This document shows positions 38,259 through 54,050 of a stretch of DNA of 64,000 bases, piece by piece; within the stretch, counting starts at the first letter, position 1; the number at the start of each line of letters is the position of its first letter. The translations under genes and the position numbers were made by a program. Location of the stretch: contig OZ024788.1 of NCBI GenBank assembly GCA_964017065.1, forward strand, positions 8,969,761-9,033,760, written 5' to 3'. Under the pieces are notes generated by a model, which made no database searches, had not been told where the DNA came from, and was given only the letters and a program-made list of their open reading frames with translations. Source of the stretch: Haliclona indistincta (taxonomy: Eukaryota > Porifera > Demospongiae > Haplosclerida > Chalinidae).

Positions 38259-38330
<72 letters not shown>
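38259..38330. repeat. (GT)n microsatellite
   Basis: Thirty-six uninterrupted GT dinucleotides are present. A second GT-rich patch lies at 38608-38720. Confidence 0.97.
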
Positions 38331-38332
<2 letters not shown>

Positions 38333-38336
38333 GTAC

Positions 38337-38590
38337 TCCAGCCCACCCATCTGTAAAACGGGTACCTGGTCTTGTACTGGGGGAGCAAAGCACACCGACT
38401 GTGTCTCATTGTACCACTAATGGTAGTGGTGGGACTACAGGGTGCCCACACTGGCAGTGGGAGGCATGGTTGGTACCTCCTGCGAGTTCCTTGCCCGTGC
38501 TCCAGGAGTGCTCATAGCACCGGCACATCGTACCTGCTTAGTGCACAGGTGCCCTGGCTTGTCCAGAAACGCGTGACCTGTAATAAGCAG
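38337..38590 (+). mobile_element. Second SINE body fragment
   Basis: CCCACCCATCTGTAAAACGGGTACCTGG repeats the body of the SINE at 37873-38110. It is followed by 200 bp including TGGTAGTGGTGGGACTACAGGG. The microsatellite separates the two copies. Confidence 0.5.
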
Positions 38591-39741
38591 CGAGAGGCTT
38601 TTGCTTTTGTGTGTGTATGTGTGTGTGTGTGTGTGCGCGCACGCGTGTATCTGTTTGTGTGTGTGAGCGTCTGTTTGTGTGTGTATATGTGTATCTGCAT
38701 GTGTCTGTTGTCTGTTTGTGTGTGTGCTTGGTTTGATTCTGAACTATCTAGAGCAGAGTGATTATTAATGGTTCAAAACCCGCAACAGTAGCAATAATAG
38801 CAACATAGCAATAATAAAACCTTCATTGTTGTAAACAGGAAGTTAACTGATTTTGTATATGTGTGAGTCAATGTGACATGTCATAACTCATGTCTCTATT
38901 CTTTATAGTGCACAGGTTCTCCTGGTTTTGTCAGGTGCTGTTCAGTGTTGGTAACAAACTATGTGCATGTGTTTACAGACGGCTGTTATTAAGGTTAGTG
39001 TATGAATTAATAAGTTTTTTGTCTTTATAATTTACTGTAGGGTTACTAAGATCTCTTATCTGCTAACTCTCAAGAAACAAATCACTAAAGCTTGTGATAC
39101 GCATCAAAAAAACTTAAGACTAAACTATTGTTATTTAACTTTTATTCAAGTTAACATTCTTTTATCAAAACATTTATAAGTCCACATAAAGAAGAGTAAA
39201 CAATTGCATGATATTATTATGTTACAAGAATATATAAAAATGTGTTAGAAGGAAGTGTACCAGTAGTCTAAGAGTGAGTTGTGCCTAAAAGCATATTATA
39301 GTCTATTAAAAGTAACAGCTAGCCTGCAAGTCAATTCATATCTTGTATAATACCGGTATGTTCTAGTGAGTTTTGCATGTTCACTTGAGGTTTACCTGCA
39401 AAGTGAAAACATCTTAGCTTACAAACATGCTATGTTACACAACTAGTGACAGTCGATTCATACCTTGAGTCATACCTGTACCAGCTCATGACTTTAACAG
39501 TGAGGCAACAGCTGACTTGGCAATTTGCAGGCATAATAGTTATTAAATACAACCACACCTAGTGCAACAACCATGGACTAATGTAGCCTTTGATTTTATC
39601 ATACAACATGCACTCTGATTGACACTCGCTTCGCAATTTCTATGGCTAGTTGTACTTGCTACTACCACTTTGTTAAACTCTCTAGCACTCTTCTAGTGGC
39701 AGTTCAACAACAACTCAGAGATTTAATCCTCGACATATGCT

Positions 39742-40941
39742 GAGCAAGGTCGTCGGAACACTCCCTGGCAACCAGGAGAGACGCTACGCCTCTGCACACT
39801 GATGTTCGTCATGAAATGGAGTTATTAAAAACAGACATACATGACATGATATCAAGCATGCAAGCTTCGATCTCAAGTCAGCTCGCTGATATAGCAAGCT
39901 CAGTTGCCAGCTTGGAGGAGAGGGTGACTGCAGTGGAAGAACTAGCAACTATTACTGCAAGTTCATCTGGGACACAAGAGGAGATGACGACACCAACAAG
40001 ACCCACTAAAAGAGGGAGAAAAAGACGGACTCCTTTACAGATTCATGTAGGTACATAATTGTAGATCTTACTATTATATAATCCTGATATGCTTCATTGT
40101 TAAAACAACAGAGTCAAGTCCGGTTAGTCTACAATGCCCTGCCGGAGGAAAAGAAATTAAAACTGGACGAAGGGTGCACAAAAACTTATTATGCTATTGT
40201 TTATACCATTGATTTTAACAGAATTGATAGTACACACAACCGGCATGCAGGTGCAATCATCCATCGCAGAAGAGCTTGAGAATGCCAGCCTAGAAGTGAG
40301 TTTCAATACAACAGGGGCATAACTATGATGGCAAGCATGATTTCCCACACTTGTAGAAGTGCTAAGTGTGTACAGGCATACTCTAAAAAGAGATCCAAGG
40401 AGTCAGAATACAAAAACGGCTACAGCGGTCTAGACAACGAGTTTGCACATAATGATTTTATCATACAATTCTGCAATTTCCTTATAGGTGTGGGACAGGA
40501 GGGCAAAGTACGTCAAGGGCGATGAGAGGGAGAAGTGGCAGTTTGCACATAATGATTTTATCATACAATTCTGCAATTTCCTTATAGGTGTGGGACAGGA
40601 GGGCAAAGTACGTCAAGGGCGATGAGAGGGAGAAGTGGCAAGAAATTGATCCAACCATGATGTCAGATGAGGTATCAATGCTTATATGAACTTGTTATGT
40701 TTTCACTCAAATTCTATACCAGGAAAGCATAGATGCAAATACCTTAAAATGGCGTAGGCCAGAGTGGAGGTCCTTCGAACTCAATGCTCTTCTGGATGAG
40801 CTTGATCAGCGATCTTATCAGGCTTCCAAGCACCCACGAAAGCTAAGGGTGTTTGGGAGTCCAATCAGAGGACCAGCACCAATAGGTGCTGCTGAGTGGA
40901 CAATACATGATACTGACTTCTCTTCTCCCGAACAGGAACTA
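39742..40941 (+). CDS. Coiled-coil protein of unknown function carried by the TA element
   Basis: The first visible exon (frame open from 39742, ATG at 39816) encodes a coiled coil (DIHDMISSMQASISSQL, SVASLEERVTAVEELA) and a basic patch TKRGRKRRTP. A donor follows near 40048. The next exon, near 40110, begins VRLVYNALPEEKKLKL. Then come the exon VWDRRAKYVKGDEREKWQE ending at a GTATCA donor near 40671, and a last exon, about 40723-40941, with KWRRPEWRSFELNALLDELD, KHPRKLRVFGSP and a stop after SPEQEL. I do not recognise the family. The conserved look of the C-terminal WRS...LN.LLDELDQR block resembles uncharacterised multi-copy proteins in early-branching metazoans. Its position inside a terminal-inverted-repeat element suggests an element-encoded protein, perhaps DNA-binding. 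A 100-bp tandem duplication (40441-40640) disrupts exon 3 unless the second acceptor is used. Confidence 0.55.
40441..40640. repeat. Exact 100-bp tandem duplication
   Basis: Bases 40441-40540 and 40541-40640 read identically. Each includes the splice acceptor CCTTATAG/GTGTGGG and the first 60 bases of the exon. Using the upstream acceptor runs into a stop after QGR; using the downstream one restores the frame. Confidence 0.95.
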
Positions 40942-42235
40942 TAAAACTATATAGCTAGGCGCTGTAAGTTAGAAAACCTAAGTGTTATAATAGACTGAGT
41001 GAAGGCTGTGTGTACACTCACCTACAGTTACTCACAAGCTGACCGACCTTGGGCTATTCACTGCAATACAACTGTCCCATGCTGCCTGTGAGAAAGATAG
41101 TGGCAAAAGAACCTGACTCGAGAGCTGAGCCATAGCCATAAATCTATGGTCTAGCGCTAGCCTCCATTCTCCTAGCTCCACCTTTAGTAGGCGGTGTCAA
41201 GTTGGCGGGCTGCAATCTGATTTGTCCAAATTGATCCACCACGTGAAGCCCGTTCCAGCTGCCAGCTCAGTCGCCATTGATGGTCGTGCTGTGTCATCAG
41301 TAGTCCTGAAAACTGTATGCAGTGCCCACACTACTCAACCTACAATAAAGTAAGCTTTACTTATTCCCTACAATGGCTATTCTCACACTCTTTTTGCCCA
41401 GTGAAACGTCGGGTCATGTGGAAAGATCGACTATAGAGAGCAGACCAACGGTGAATGCACAACCAGCCACCGCGCCTTGTATGCGCGGGCTTACTCATGG
41501 TATGTGTTACATGTATACCTATAGCTCGTCTAGTTTTTACCTGTAGACGGTTTGAGTCTGGTGATTATGCCGCCACCTACAGTGCTGTTACAACAGGTGA
41601 GAGCTTTGTCTGATCAGTCAGCGTATAAAATTAATGTTTTAACTACCCAGGAAGCTGAAGCGGACTATCTGAAGTAAGTTGCTAAGCTGTTTTTGCAGAG
41701 ACAGGTTATTGGTGCAGTGAACTGTGTTTGCTCAGTATGTACCAAGTAAGCTATTTGTTGTTCTGTCTTAAAACAGTTTTCTAAATGTTATACAGGTTTT
41801 AGGTCTTCAACACAAAGGTAAGATATTATAATTCTGTTTCTTCCTAATGCAGTAGGTAACTACATGGTCATGACAAGAGAGAATGTCTGGGCAATCTAAT
41901 GAGCAATTCACGGTATGGTGTTTGATGATACTGTTTCAATCACAGAATGATGTTCTTTATAGGATCATGCAAGTCTTCAGTCAAGTCTTCTTTTCAGTCA
42001 ACAGCAAGTTTCAAGTTTTAGCAGCACTTTCTGAGACTCATTTTTGACTGGTTGATTATTATTTATTTTTGTACCTGTATAAATAATTTTAAACAATTTT
42101 TGGATCAAATTGAATCAATATTTTAATAATTGGACCATTTTACAAAAGGCAGGGCATGTTCACCACACGGGCTCCACCTACATCCTGGTAGTTAATTCTG
42201 TTATACGCAATAGAATACACATGGTATACGCTTGT

Positions 42236-42276
42236 TATACACGCAATATACAGTACTGTATATTGCGTGTATACCT
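42236..42276. repeat. Perfect palindrome in the right subterminal region
   Basis: GTTATACACGCAATATACAG is mirrored by CTGTATATTGCGTGTATAC. It is part of the GTATAC-rich right end of the TA element. Confidence 0.85.
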
Positions 42277-42423
42277 AGTGTATAACAAGGTGTGTATAAT
42301 GTTCCAATACACGGGATATACGCACCATGGGCACTTGAATTATACACATGTGTATATCATGTGTAAAACACAAATATACAACCAATATACAGTGCAGTAT
42401 AATAGAGCTTTTGCACAGTGATA

Positions 42424-43369
42424 GTGACGTACTTCCTCACAAGTGGCACAACCCCTCTCTATTGAGAGTATTATCTCACTAACATAACTATTGTCTACTA
42501 TTGCTTTCTTTTCACACTGGTAATGACTTGCACTGTTACCATACTGGTATACTCTCATGATATGTACTAAAACTGTGGTGATGATTACAAGTGCGCCATG
42601 TGGTGTTATGTAATGTTCATTACAGTCTATTGTGAGTCTGTTTGTTTTTACCATTGCATGCAAGAAATTAAATCTAGTACTATATAACCATAGTCATTGC
42701 TTGTTAAGCGTATATAGTCACTGGCAAACTCAAGGTAATTTCCACATGGCAAGAGGAAGCAACAAGTCTGCAAACATGTCGGAGTACATATGAGTCTGTG
42801 AACAAAAGTGTATGAAACACTTCATGTTAGAGCAGAGCCACATAACTAGTAATGGCTGTCGCAGTACAAACTATCAATTCAAAAAGAGACCTCTATGCAT
42901 AAAGAATATCTGCAAACACTGAGTGCACATAGTAGGAATGCTTATTCATGCGTTAATGTAACAAGTGGCCATGTCTAGTTTTAAAATTGAAAGATCTGTA
43001 TTTCATAGGCATTTTGTGATGCCTGCATGTCAATTTAGCCAAATATTTCTGATTGTAAAAAGTCAGTGCCACATACTATTGAACATGTTTTCTGTAAGTG
43101 TCCATAGAATAGCACTATAAAGTTTATTCTTGAGTAACGTCGAGGTTTCCACTCCGCTCGACGTACAGCATTTATCCACAGTTCTACGCGGCGTCAGAAT
43201 TCTGACGTCATTTCCGCAGTTTTGGGTCGATATTAGCAGCATCACACCACACTGAACCTTTGGATCCATACGTACAGTAAAAGGGAGTGGCTGGTATTTA
43301 TATTTATTGAATATTATTAACGTGGAAGGGCCTGAAAAACATTCGGTTCAATGAAGGAGCTAGAGTGAG
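42424..43369. other. Interval between TA element and STAT fragments
   Basis: No supported exon. GACGTCA and GCGTCAGAATTCTGACGTC near 43190-43208 form a short palindrome. Confidence 0.4.
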
Positions 43370-43640
43370 TGTACATGATATAGTGAGTTAGTCTCTACTG
43401 CTAGTGGCTCCTGTTCTGATGTCGACCACTCCTCAGCTGGTGTCACATGGGTCAGTACTGCAGTGGCTGTTGCTAGTTGCTGCTGACCACACTGAGAAAA
43501 TGATGGCTTAGAATAGAGCTCACACAACACACACTCTCACCTGATCTGTGCTGCTGCTGTTGACTATAATTATTACAAGCTAGTGGAGTGAGATCATGTG
43601 TAGTCTGAGCTAGGAGAGTGGAACATGTGTATAGACCTGT
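43370..43640 (-). CDS. Possible C-terminal (transactivation) exons of the STAT remnant
   Basis: Two minus-strand open blocks, joined by a plausible GTGAGAG donor and TTTTCTCAG acceptor near 43540/43495, read LACNNYSQQQQHRS and then GQQQLATATAVLTHV...EEWSTSEQEP before a stop. The glutamine- and acid-rich composition fits a STAT transactivation tail and the position is directly 3' of the STAT linker exons, but no SH2 domain lies between. Assignment is by context only. Confidence 0.25.
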
Positions 43641-43942
43641 CAGCAAGAACATCATGTTTGAAGCAACACAAATAATCCGCCTCTTACTTAATCAAGAGTG
43701 TATAATGGTTCTTTGCAGAGAATAATGTGACTGACACACCCCTAGCCACTAACTGAGTCAGAGGAATAAATCCGGGTACACCTGTAGCAACACATTATGA
43801 CAGAGAGAGAGAGAGTGAGTGAGTGATCGAGTGAGGGAGGGAGGGAGAGAGTGAGAGACGACTGTAATGCTAACAACTATCATAATTACTATAATAACGG
43901 TGTCCACAATATACTGATACACTCATTAACTCACTCTTACAC

Positions 43943-44460
43943 TCATTCTCGTTTCAGTGCAGTGCAGGTCTTGATCAGATCAAGGTGTTTGTAGAACCAC
44001 TCACAGAACGTGAAGGTACGAGTACGCAGCTGGTCTCTACACATCTGCTGACGAGTGACTGACATCTGCTTGATATCCTCCTCCATCCCTGAAACACACA
44101 ATGATACCTGTACAGCATCACACTAACCACACCCACCTACACCCAGTAGTTTCCGACTCAGATAGTCAAGGTTCTGATGAGTGAGATCACAGCCAGTGTG
44201 AGACAGGAAATAGTAGCCGAGAGCATCACCAACCTTAGACCATGGTACGACCTCTGCAGGACTACAAACTGCTCTCGATTCTGCACAGTAGGAAAGAGAA
44301 TAAGAATCAAGACATGTTCACTGTACAGTAGGTACTGTAGTAGTAGAGGAAGATTGAGAACAAGAGAACAGGATTGACTCACACAGTGAAATAGTGTTGT
44401 ACCGCTTCAGTGAAGGCATTGTCCCAGAAGATGGTAGCAAGCTCTGCTGCTGGTTGCTGA
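43943..44460 (-). pseudogene. STAT linker-domain exons, truncated copy
   Basis: STATs are latent transcription factors. Three exons on the minus strand match the end of the DNA-binding domain and the linker domain. They are 44460-44385 ([20 protein letters not shown]), 44280-44137 (PWSKVGDALGYYFLSHTG, DLTHQNLDYLSRKLLG) and 44088-43943 (RTFTFCEWFYKHLDLIK, then a stop). The second and third join in phase (GTAG + GG). The middle exon has two extra bases near 44255 compared with 47960, shifting the frame before VPWSK. No SH2 domain follows. It is a broken, incomplete gene copy. Confidence 0.75.
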
Positions 44461-44475
44461 GCTTGCTACATACTG

Positions 44476-47900
<3,425 letters not shown>

Positions 47901-47936
47901 AACATGCTAGCAAGCTCATAAGGCATTGTCACCTGC

Positions 47937-48185
47937 ACCCTTAGACCATGGCACGACCTCTGGGACTACAAACTGCTCTCGATTCTGCACAATAGGAAAG
48001 AGAATAAGAATCAAGACATGTTCACTGTACAGTAGGTACTGTAGTAGTAGAGGAAGATTGAGAACAAGAGAACAGGATTGACTCACACAGTGAAATAGTG
48101 TTGTACCGCTTCAGTGTAGGCATTGTCCCAGAAGATGGTAGCAAGCTCAGCTGCTGGTTGCTGAGTGACGATGACTACCACAGGG
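47937..48185 (-). pseudogene. STAT exon pair interrupted by the NEMF segment
   Basis: The minus strand reads [22 protein letters not shown] (exon, about 48175-48095), an intron, then NREQFVVPEVVPWSK (from about 47993), where STAT sequence ends and NEMF-block sequence begins at about 47937. The reading frame here is intact, unlike the second copy at 44280-44137. The same roughly 230 bp occurs on the other side of NEMF copy 2 (44240-44460). Confidence 0.7.
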
Positions 48186-48539
48186 AGAGATTGTCACTGG
48201 AGTTAGAGGAGAAGGTACCATACATGAGTACATAGAGAGAATACTGTGATTACTGAGATTACACTTAACACACTCAAACAGTACCGTAGTCACATAAACT
48301 GCACTACTATACTAAAAATACACATTCCAACAGACTCTCTAAAATATTAGTAACTGAAGTCAAGTCAAGTTGACTACATGTATATTGTCTGTTTGTGTGT
48401 ACATAGTTTGTGTTGATTATGACATGCTAATCAACTGTTGTACAATGATAGACACACACTACCTGAACAGGATCATTCATTCCTCCAGCTTCTGCTGCTG
48501 TCATACTGAATACCATCCATCGGAGTTAGAGCAAAAGAA

Positions 48540-48830
48540 ACTTTTCTTCAGTGACAGTCTCAGCCGCCTTCCTCTCTGAGCTCCTCTTTTAATCTTCTTG
48601 AGTTGCATGAAATTGAAGTTGCACTGAAGAGGACCAGTTTGAGCATTGTACTCCATAGCCTTCTGATTGTTGAGAATTGCTCCTGTTGATAACTGGTTGG
48701 TGACTCTGGGCCCACAAAAGCTGAAGAAGGAGAGAAATGACAAAATTTCACAGCTGGTTCATATCTCCTTCTTGTGGTGATATCACTCTTAATAACAGGA
48801 TAATGCAGTAATGGATCATGTACTGAGTGG
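48540..48830 (-). pseudogene. STAT DNA-binding-domain exon fragment, frameshifted
   Basis: Pieces in different frames together resemble a STAT DNA-binding domain. They are PVIKSDITTRRRYEPAVKF (about 48810-48745), GPRVTNQLSTGAILNNQKAM through NFMQLKKIKRGAQRG (about 48710-48575), and in a shifted frame AAETVTEEKFLLL (about 48570-48535), matching the family's VTEELH/EKF segment. At least two frame changes are required. Order and strand agree with the linker-domain exons downstream. Confidence 0.5.
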
Positions 48831-49140
48831 AAGTAGAGTGATGGAAGGGTTAATAAATGTGACTCACTGATAGTATGAAGGTGGTTAGTAGCAGCACTGC
48901 TGTACTGTAGTTCACTGTATTCACTGAGTGAGGCTTGAGCTGAGTACTGAGAGCACGAGATATACTGTATAGCTACTAACATACTGTAATCATCACAACT
49001 AACATCAACAATGTAAAGACACTCAAAATAAATACTGAAAATCATTATTCTTTCAAAAATATTTTAAACCCATAAAGCTTGCGTAGCACATTTTTAGAAT
49101 AGAACAATAACACTAACCTCATCATACCAGTAGTTGAGAG

Positions 49141-52100
49141 TCACCACTTCTTGTACACATCAACAGGATCACCATACCACTCAATGACAACATCATCTCT
49201 AGAGAGAGGAAAGTCACTACACAAATTTTCGTAGTCATTTTGTAGCCACAGCTTTTTCACAGCACTGCTGTCTACACCCTCTATCAATAATTGGAACTGT
49301 TCTTCATTGAAAGATACTGAGTAACACTTATTGTCAAAAGCTAGTTCCTTCATTGTTCTGTTCTGTTTGAGACCACTGACTAGTGCTGTGAATGATGACG
49401 TATCAAAGTGTTTACCAATGAAGAAAAGGTGTGTTATCGTGGTGCTGTTGACAATAGCTGTGGTGAGGAGGGTGCGGTCAGTAGCGGAAATAGTGCAGCG
49501 ATACAGTGCTAGTTTGTGTAGTCTGCAGTGAGGAGACTGCAGGGAGTGGATGAGTGAGCTAGTGGATTCACTGCTGAGACTACACCACTTCAATGACAGA
49601 GTGTGGAGATTGTTCTGCTGTTGTCCTATGAATTGAGGAACGACAAAACTATTCCAACTTTCAATTCTTAAGATTTCTAACACATCACGATACAAACTAA
49701 TATTCTCAAGTGTCTCATTAGATGAAGAATCTTGTTCTTCAATCTTAAGGATAGATTCAGTTACCTTTAGCTTTGTGTAGGATGATAATTGTAATAACCA
49801 GTGATTGATTTCACTACAAGAACCAGTAGCATTCAAACACACTTTACCATTAGTGTGTTGCAATGTAAAGGAGAAGTGTTGGTATACGTGGTCAGTAGTG
49901 GAAATAGTGCAGTCACACAGTGACAGTTTGTTTAGTTTATAGTCTGGAGAGAGCAGAGAGTGGATGAGTGAGCTAGTGGCTTCACTGCCGAGCTCACACT
50001 TTGTCAGTGACAGAGTGTGGAGATTGTTCTGACGCAGTTCAAAGAATAGAGGAAATGAGAAAGAGAAACAAGTAGTATTGTTATTGTTAATGTTTAAGAT
50101 CCCTAACATATGTGACTAAATAAACCAATCCCCTCAAGTGTCTCATCGGCTTCTTGTTTAGTAATGGACAAGATTAATTCAGTCAACTGATCCGAGTAGG
50201 ATGATAATAGTGATAACCAGTGATTGATAGCACTACAAGAACCAGTAGCAGACAGAGAAAATTTACCATGTTGTACCTCAGAGATAGCAAAATCATCAAT
50301 AGATGGAATATTTCTGTCAGTAGAAGGAATAGTGCAGTTTCGTAGTGTTAGTGTTTTTAGTTTGCAGTGTTCAGACTGCAGAGAATGGATGAGTGAGCTG
50401 GTGGTTTTAATGCTAAGTTGACACTTTTTCAGTGACAGAGTGTGAAGATTGTTCAAACTAATCCCCTCTAGTGTCTCATCTGGTGAAGAATCTTGTTCTG
50501 TAACATTCAAGTTCAGTTCAGTCATTAGATTAGCATAGGATGGTATGTATAATAACCAGTGATTGATAGCAAATGAAGAACCTTTAGCTTTCAGAGAATA
50601 TTTACCATTAGTTTCTAGCAACTCAAAGGAAGAACACCTGTAGGTGTGGACAGTAGTGGAAAAAGTGCAATATCGAAATAACAGTTTTTTTAGTAGTCTG
50701 CTAGTAGAAGACCGAAGAGAGTGGATGAGTGAGCTAGTGGCTTCACTGCTGAGCTCACACTTTGTCAGTGACAGAGTGTGGAGATTTATCTGACACGATT
50801 CAAAGAATAGAGGAAACGAATATTTGAAACAAGTACTATTGAATTTTAAGATCTCTAACATGTGACTAAATAAACCAATCCCCTCAAGTGTGTCAACGGT
50901 TTCTTGTTTAGTAATCGACAAGATCAATTTAGTGAACTCAACCGAGTAGGATGATAATAGTGATAACCAGTGATTGATAGCACTACAAGAACCAGTAGTA
51001 GAGAGAGAAAATTTACCATGTTGCACCTCAGAGAAAGAAAAATCAACAATAGTGCTGTCAGTAGAAGGACTATAGTACAGTTTTGTAGCGCTAGTTTGCA
51101 ATCTATAGACTGCAGAGAGTGGATGAGAGAGCCAGTGGTTTTAATGCTAAGTTGACACTTAGTCAGTGACAGAGTGTGGAGATTGTTCAGACTAATCCCC
51201 TCTAGTGTCTCATATAGTGAAGAATCTCGTGTTGTAACATACAAGTCCAGTTCAGTCATTAGATTAGCATAGGATGGTATGTATGATAACCAGTGATTGA
51301 TAGCAAATGAAGAACCTTCAGCTTTCAGAGAATATTTGCCGTTAGTTTCTAGCAACTCAAAGGAAGAAAATTTGTAGGAGTGGTCAGTAGTGGAAAATTT
51401 GCAGTCACTAAATGACAGTTTGTGCAGTAGCCCGCTGTTAGGAGACTGCAGTGAGTGGATGAGTGAGCTAGTGGCTTCACTGCTGAGAATACACTTTGTC
51501 AGTGACACAGCGTGGAGATTGTTCTGCTGAGGAATACAACTAAACGTGATATAACCATCTTCAATCCAAAGCTCCTCTAATAGTGGATAATTGTCAAACA
51601 TGTGTTCGTCCATTACCTCTTCTGTGCTACTGCTACTTCGTTTAGGAACAGATAATTTAATAACTGATACATATTTAGTGAAGAGTTGAAGCTGCAACAG
51701 AATTTTCAAGTTCGCAGACCATAGACCACACAGATCAAGAGAGACTATCTTACCCTCTCCACTACCATCCTGAGGTGCTAACCTTAGACCCATGACAAGA
51801 TGATTAAAGTATTCGGGGTTGACTGTAGCTATTTTTTCCACTCTCCAAGTGCTAGTGCTGTTGGCAATACAGTAACCAATGACAAACCAGTCTAGAGCAG
51901 AGCGACCACTAACAGAAATATACTTTCTACTAGTGACTAGAGTTGACTGAATGAGCTGTGGACACTGAGTCTCATACAACAAATGAAGCAATGACACATC
52001 AACTGATGAATCAGATGATGCATCTCGACTATTATGTAGACCAGCCTTCAGATCAATACCACTGAGTTGTGTTCTACCTGCTAGAAAGAGTACTGCTGGC

Positions 52101-53842
52101 CAGTGAGTAGCTGAGGAAGATGAAGATTTTTCTCTTTTCTTTCCATAATGTTTTAAGAAGTTATTAAGAGGAAAAAGGCCCTTTCGTCCAAGTATGTGTG
52201 ATAGTTGTCGTTCATCATTGTCACATTGCTGGGAGTAGTGCACTGCTGCAAGATATTCTTGTAATGTAAGATGTAGAAAGTTGTGTGATGATGATCTCCC
52301 AATACCTGCAGTCAGTTCCTCCTCTCTCTGCATCAGACCAAGTGTCTCTGATGGTACATCTTCATCAAACACATACTGTTGCTTCTCTATTCCCTTTGCT
52401 GCTAGTGCAGTCACTGCTTTAAGCTGCTGCTTCACATCCTCTGGTAGATCATTCAAAGTATTAATTGACCAGTCTCTGTCCTTGTGTACAAGATGGTGTG
52501 TGAGGTATCGTAGTAACAGAGTATGGACAAGACCTGTGTATAGTTCAGTGAGGGTCTTTGGGGCAAACCCTTTATCCCCACACTGCCAGTGGCTGCGGTA
52601 AAGGTCAGTCACTATTGCACATTGTAGAGGATTGAACATAAGAGAAGATGAGAATGGATGACAGGAAAGGTACTCCTTGAAATCTTCTACTAGTTCTGGG
52701 TTGTCTCCACAAGCTGAGTTGATGTACTCTTCAATGTTCCTATCTGTGAACCCCAGCACTTCTATGTGCTGGTCAATGGACTGCTTAAAGTTAGGATGGA
52801 GTGTTCTAGTGGCAAGTGGTCTACTAGTCACCATTAGTGTGGCCCTACAGAGTAGCTCTTTACTCATCAGTAACTGAATCACAGAGCCAGATTCTCTTTG
52901 CTTGGTTGTCAGTTCGTCATATCCATCTAGTATCAACAGCATTCCCTTGCCATTTTGTTCAACAAGTTCTTTCACTACTTGTTTGTGTATCTCAGGGTCA
53001 GGATGGTACAAGAGGTCATTGATAGTTTGTGCTGTCCTTGTCCTCTGGTCTCTCAGCTTGATAATAACCACCACTCCCCACTCCTGCAGGATCTCTCCTT
53101 TGGCCCATTGCTTGCACAACTCGAATGCAAATGTAGTCTTACCAACCCCAGGTGCCCCCTCAACAAGGACACTGTGGGCTACATCACCGTTATCACACAT
53201 ACAGACATCAGCAAACTTAATTGGTGTCTTCTTTTTCTGGATATCATCAACGTGACCATGCAGTCTATCCATGATCATACCTTGCTTATCATTTTCTGTC
53301 ATAGTTTTAACATTTTTGTGGACTAGAGCAATGTTTATGAATTGTTTAGCTTTGAAGTATAATAAACTAGACTCTTTATCATAAATTGGTGTCTTACGAG
53401 AAATATACAGATCTTTAAGATATTTTACGTAATGTTGCAAGCAAGGAGAAGCAGTGGTAGCAGGTGTTGGGGGAGGGGTGGTGATGGGAGAGGATGGTGC
53501 AGTGACTAGTCTAGGATGCTTAGGAGGAGGAAGACCATAAGACGGTTGATCGTAATCAGAGGAAGAGAAATGAGAACATCGTTTAAATGAAGAGGTTCTA
53601 CTGGATGATGGTAGAGAGTGAGCGACATGAGATGGTGAGTGGTAGGATTTATCAGCAAAGGTATCTGTTTTAGGTCGTTGAGAAGGAGGAGGACCATCAA
53701 GATTGCTTGTATAAGTAAGGGGGAAACTCGTTGCAGGTTCTTCGGACAATGTGGCATCTAATGATTGAAAGTAGAAAAGAAAGGTGTGATGGAAATGTAA
53801 CGATTTCAATGTTTCTGACAAATTCAGTGAGGTAATTTTCAT
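49141..53842 (-). pseudogene. NACHT-LRR gene, second copy, two frameshifts, no Roc-COR
   Basis: Closely matches the first 900 residues of the 8270-14884 gene. It has the same MKITSLN start after an in-frame stop, the Ser/Pro head, Walker A GAPGVGKTT, Walker B LLILDGYDEL (with the canonical Asp), TSRP, and a helical region ending in VSGRSALDWFVIGYC. The LRR tail is longer: six modules, of which modules 1-2 and 3-4 form two roughly 730-bp repeats (51540-50800 and 50800-50050) carrying NGKYSLKAEGSSFAINHW spacers. Two insertions of two bases, near 51065 and 50107, break the frame; the paralogous module lacks them. The last segment ends VYKKW-stop at 49141, exactly where the other gene reads YEKWYCTEP into Roc. 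No Roc, COR or Death sequence is found downstream. Confidence 0.85.
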
Positions 53843-54050
53843 TTACTACAGTGCAACAAGGCATAAACTGCCAAATTTTCCAAATAAAATAACTCCGTAA
53901 CGAAAATATTTTTCACCTAGCAACCATAAAAATTAATGATCAGCTACATAAGGCCTATACAATAAGGTAATTCATGACTTGACTTTTTGCAAAACCGTTG
54001 TTGCTATGTTCTGACCAATCAGAACGCACCAATGCCCACGCATTTTCTAA
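53843..54050. other. Upstream region of NLR copy 2
   Basis: Presumed promoter. It shares only the last few bases before the ATG with the other NLR copy. Confidence 0.35.

Larger units (their letters stand above)
37208..42423 (+). mobile_element. Large TA-flanked inverted-repeat element
   Basis: The left end TA/TCACTGTGCAAAAG (37208-37223) and right end CTTTTGCACAGTGA/TA (42408-42423) are exact inverted copies between TA dinucleotides, and the match continues imperfectly inward (NTNTNTTATAC). Both subterminal regions (37230-37470 and 42190-42405) are crowded with GTATAC and TATACA motifs, as expected for transposase-binding arrays. The 5.2-kb body carries one plus-strand coiled-coil gene (about 39742-40941) and younger SINE and microsatellite insertions. 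No classical transposase is visible, so it may be non-autonomous or encode an unrecognised one. Confidence 0.65.

Noticed and set aside
38202..38451. Open frames with long Thr-His or Cys-Val runs
   Set aside because: They are translations of the (GT)n tract.
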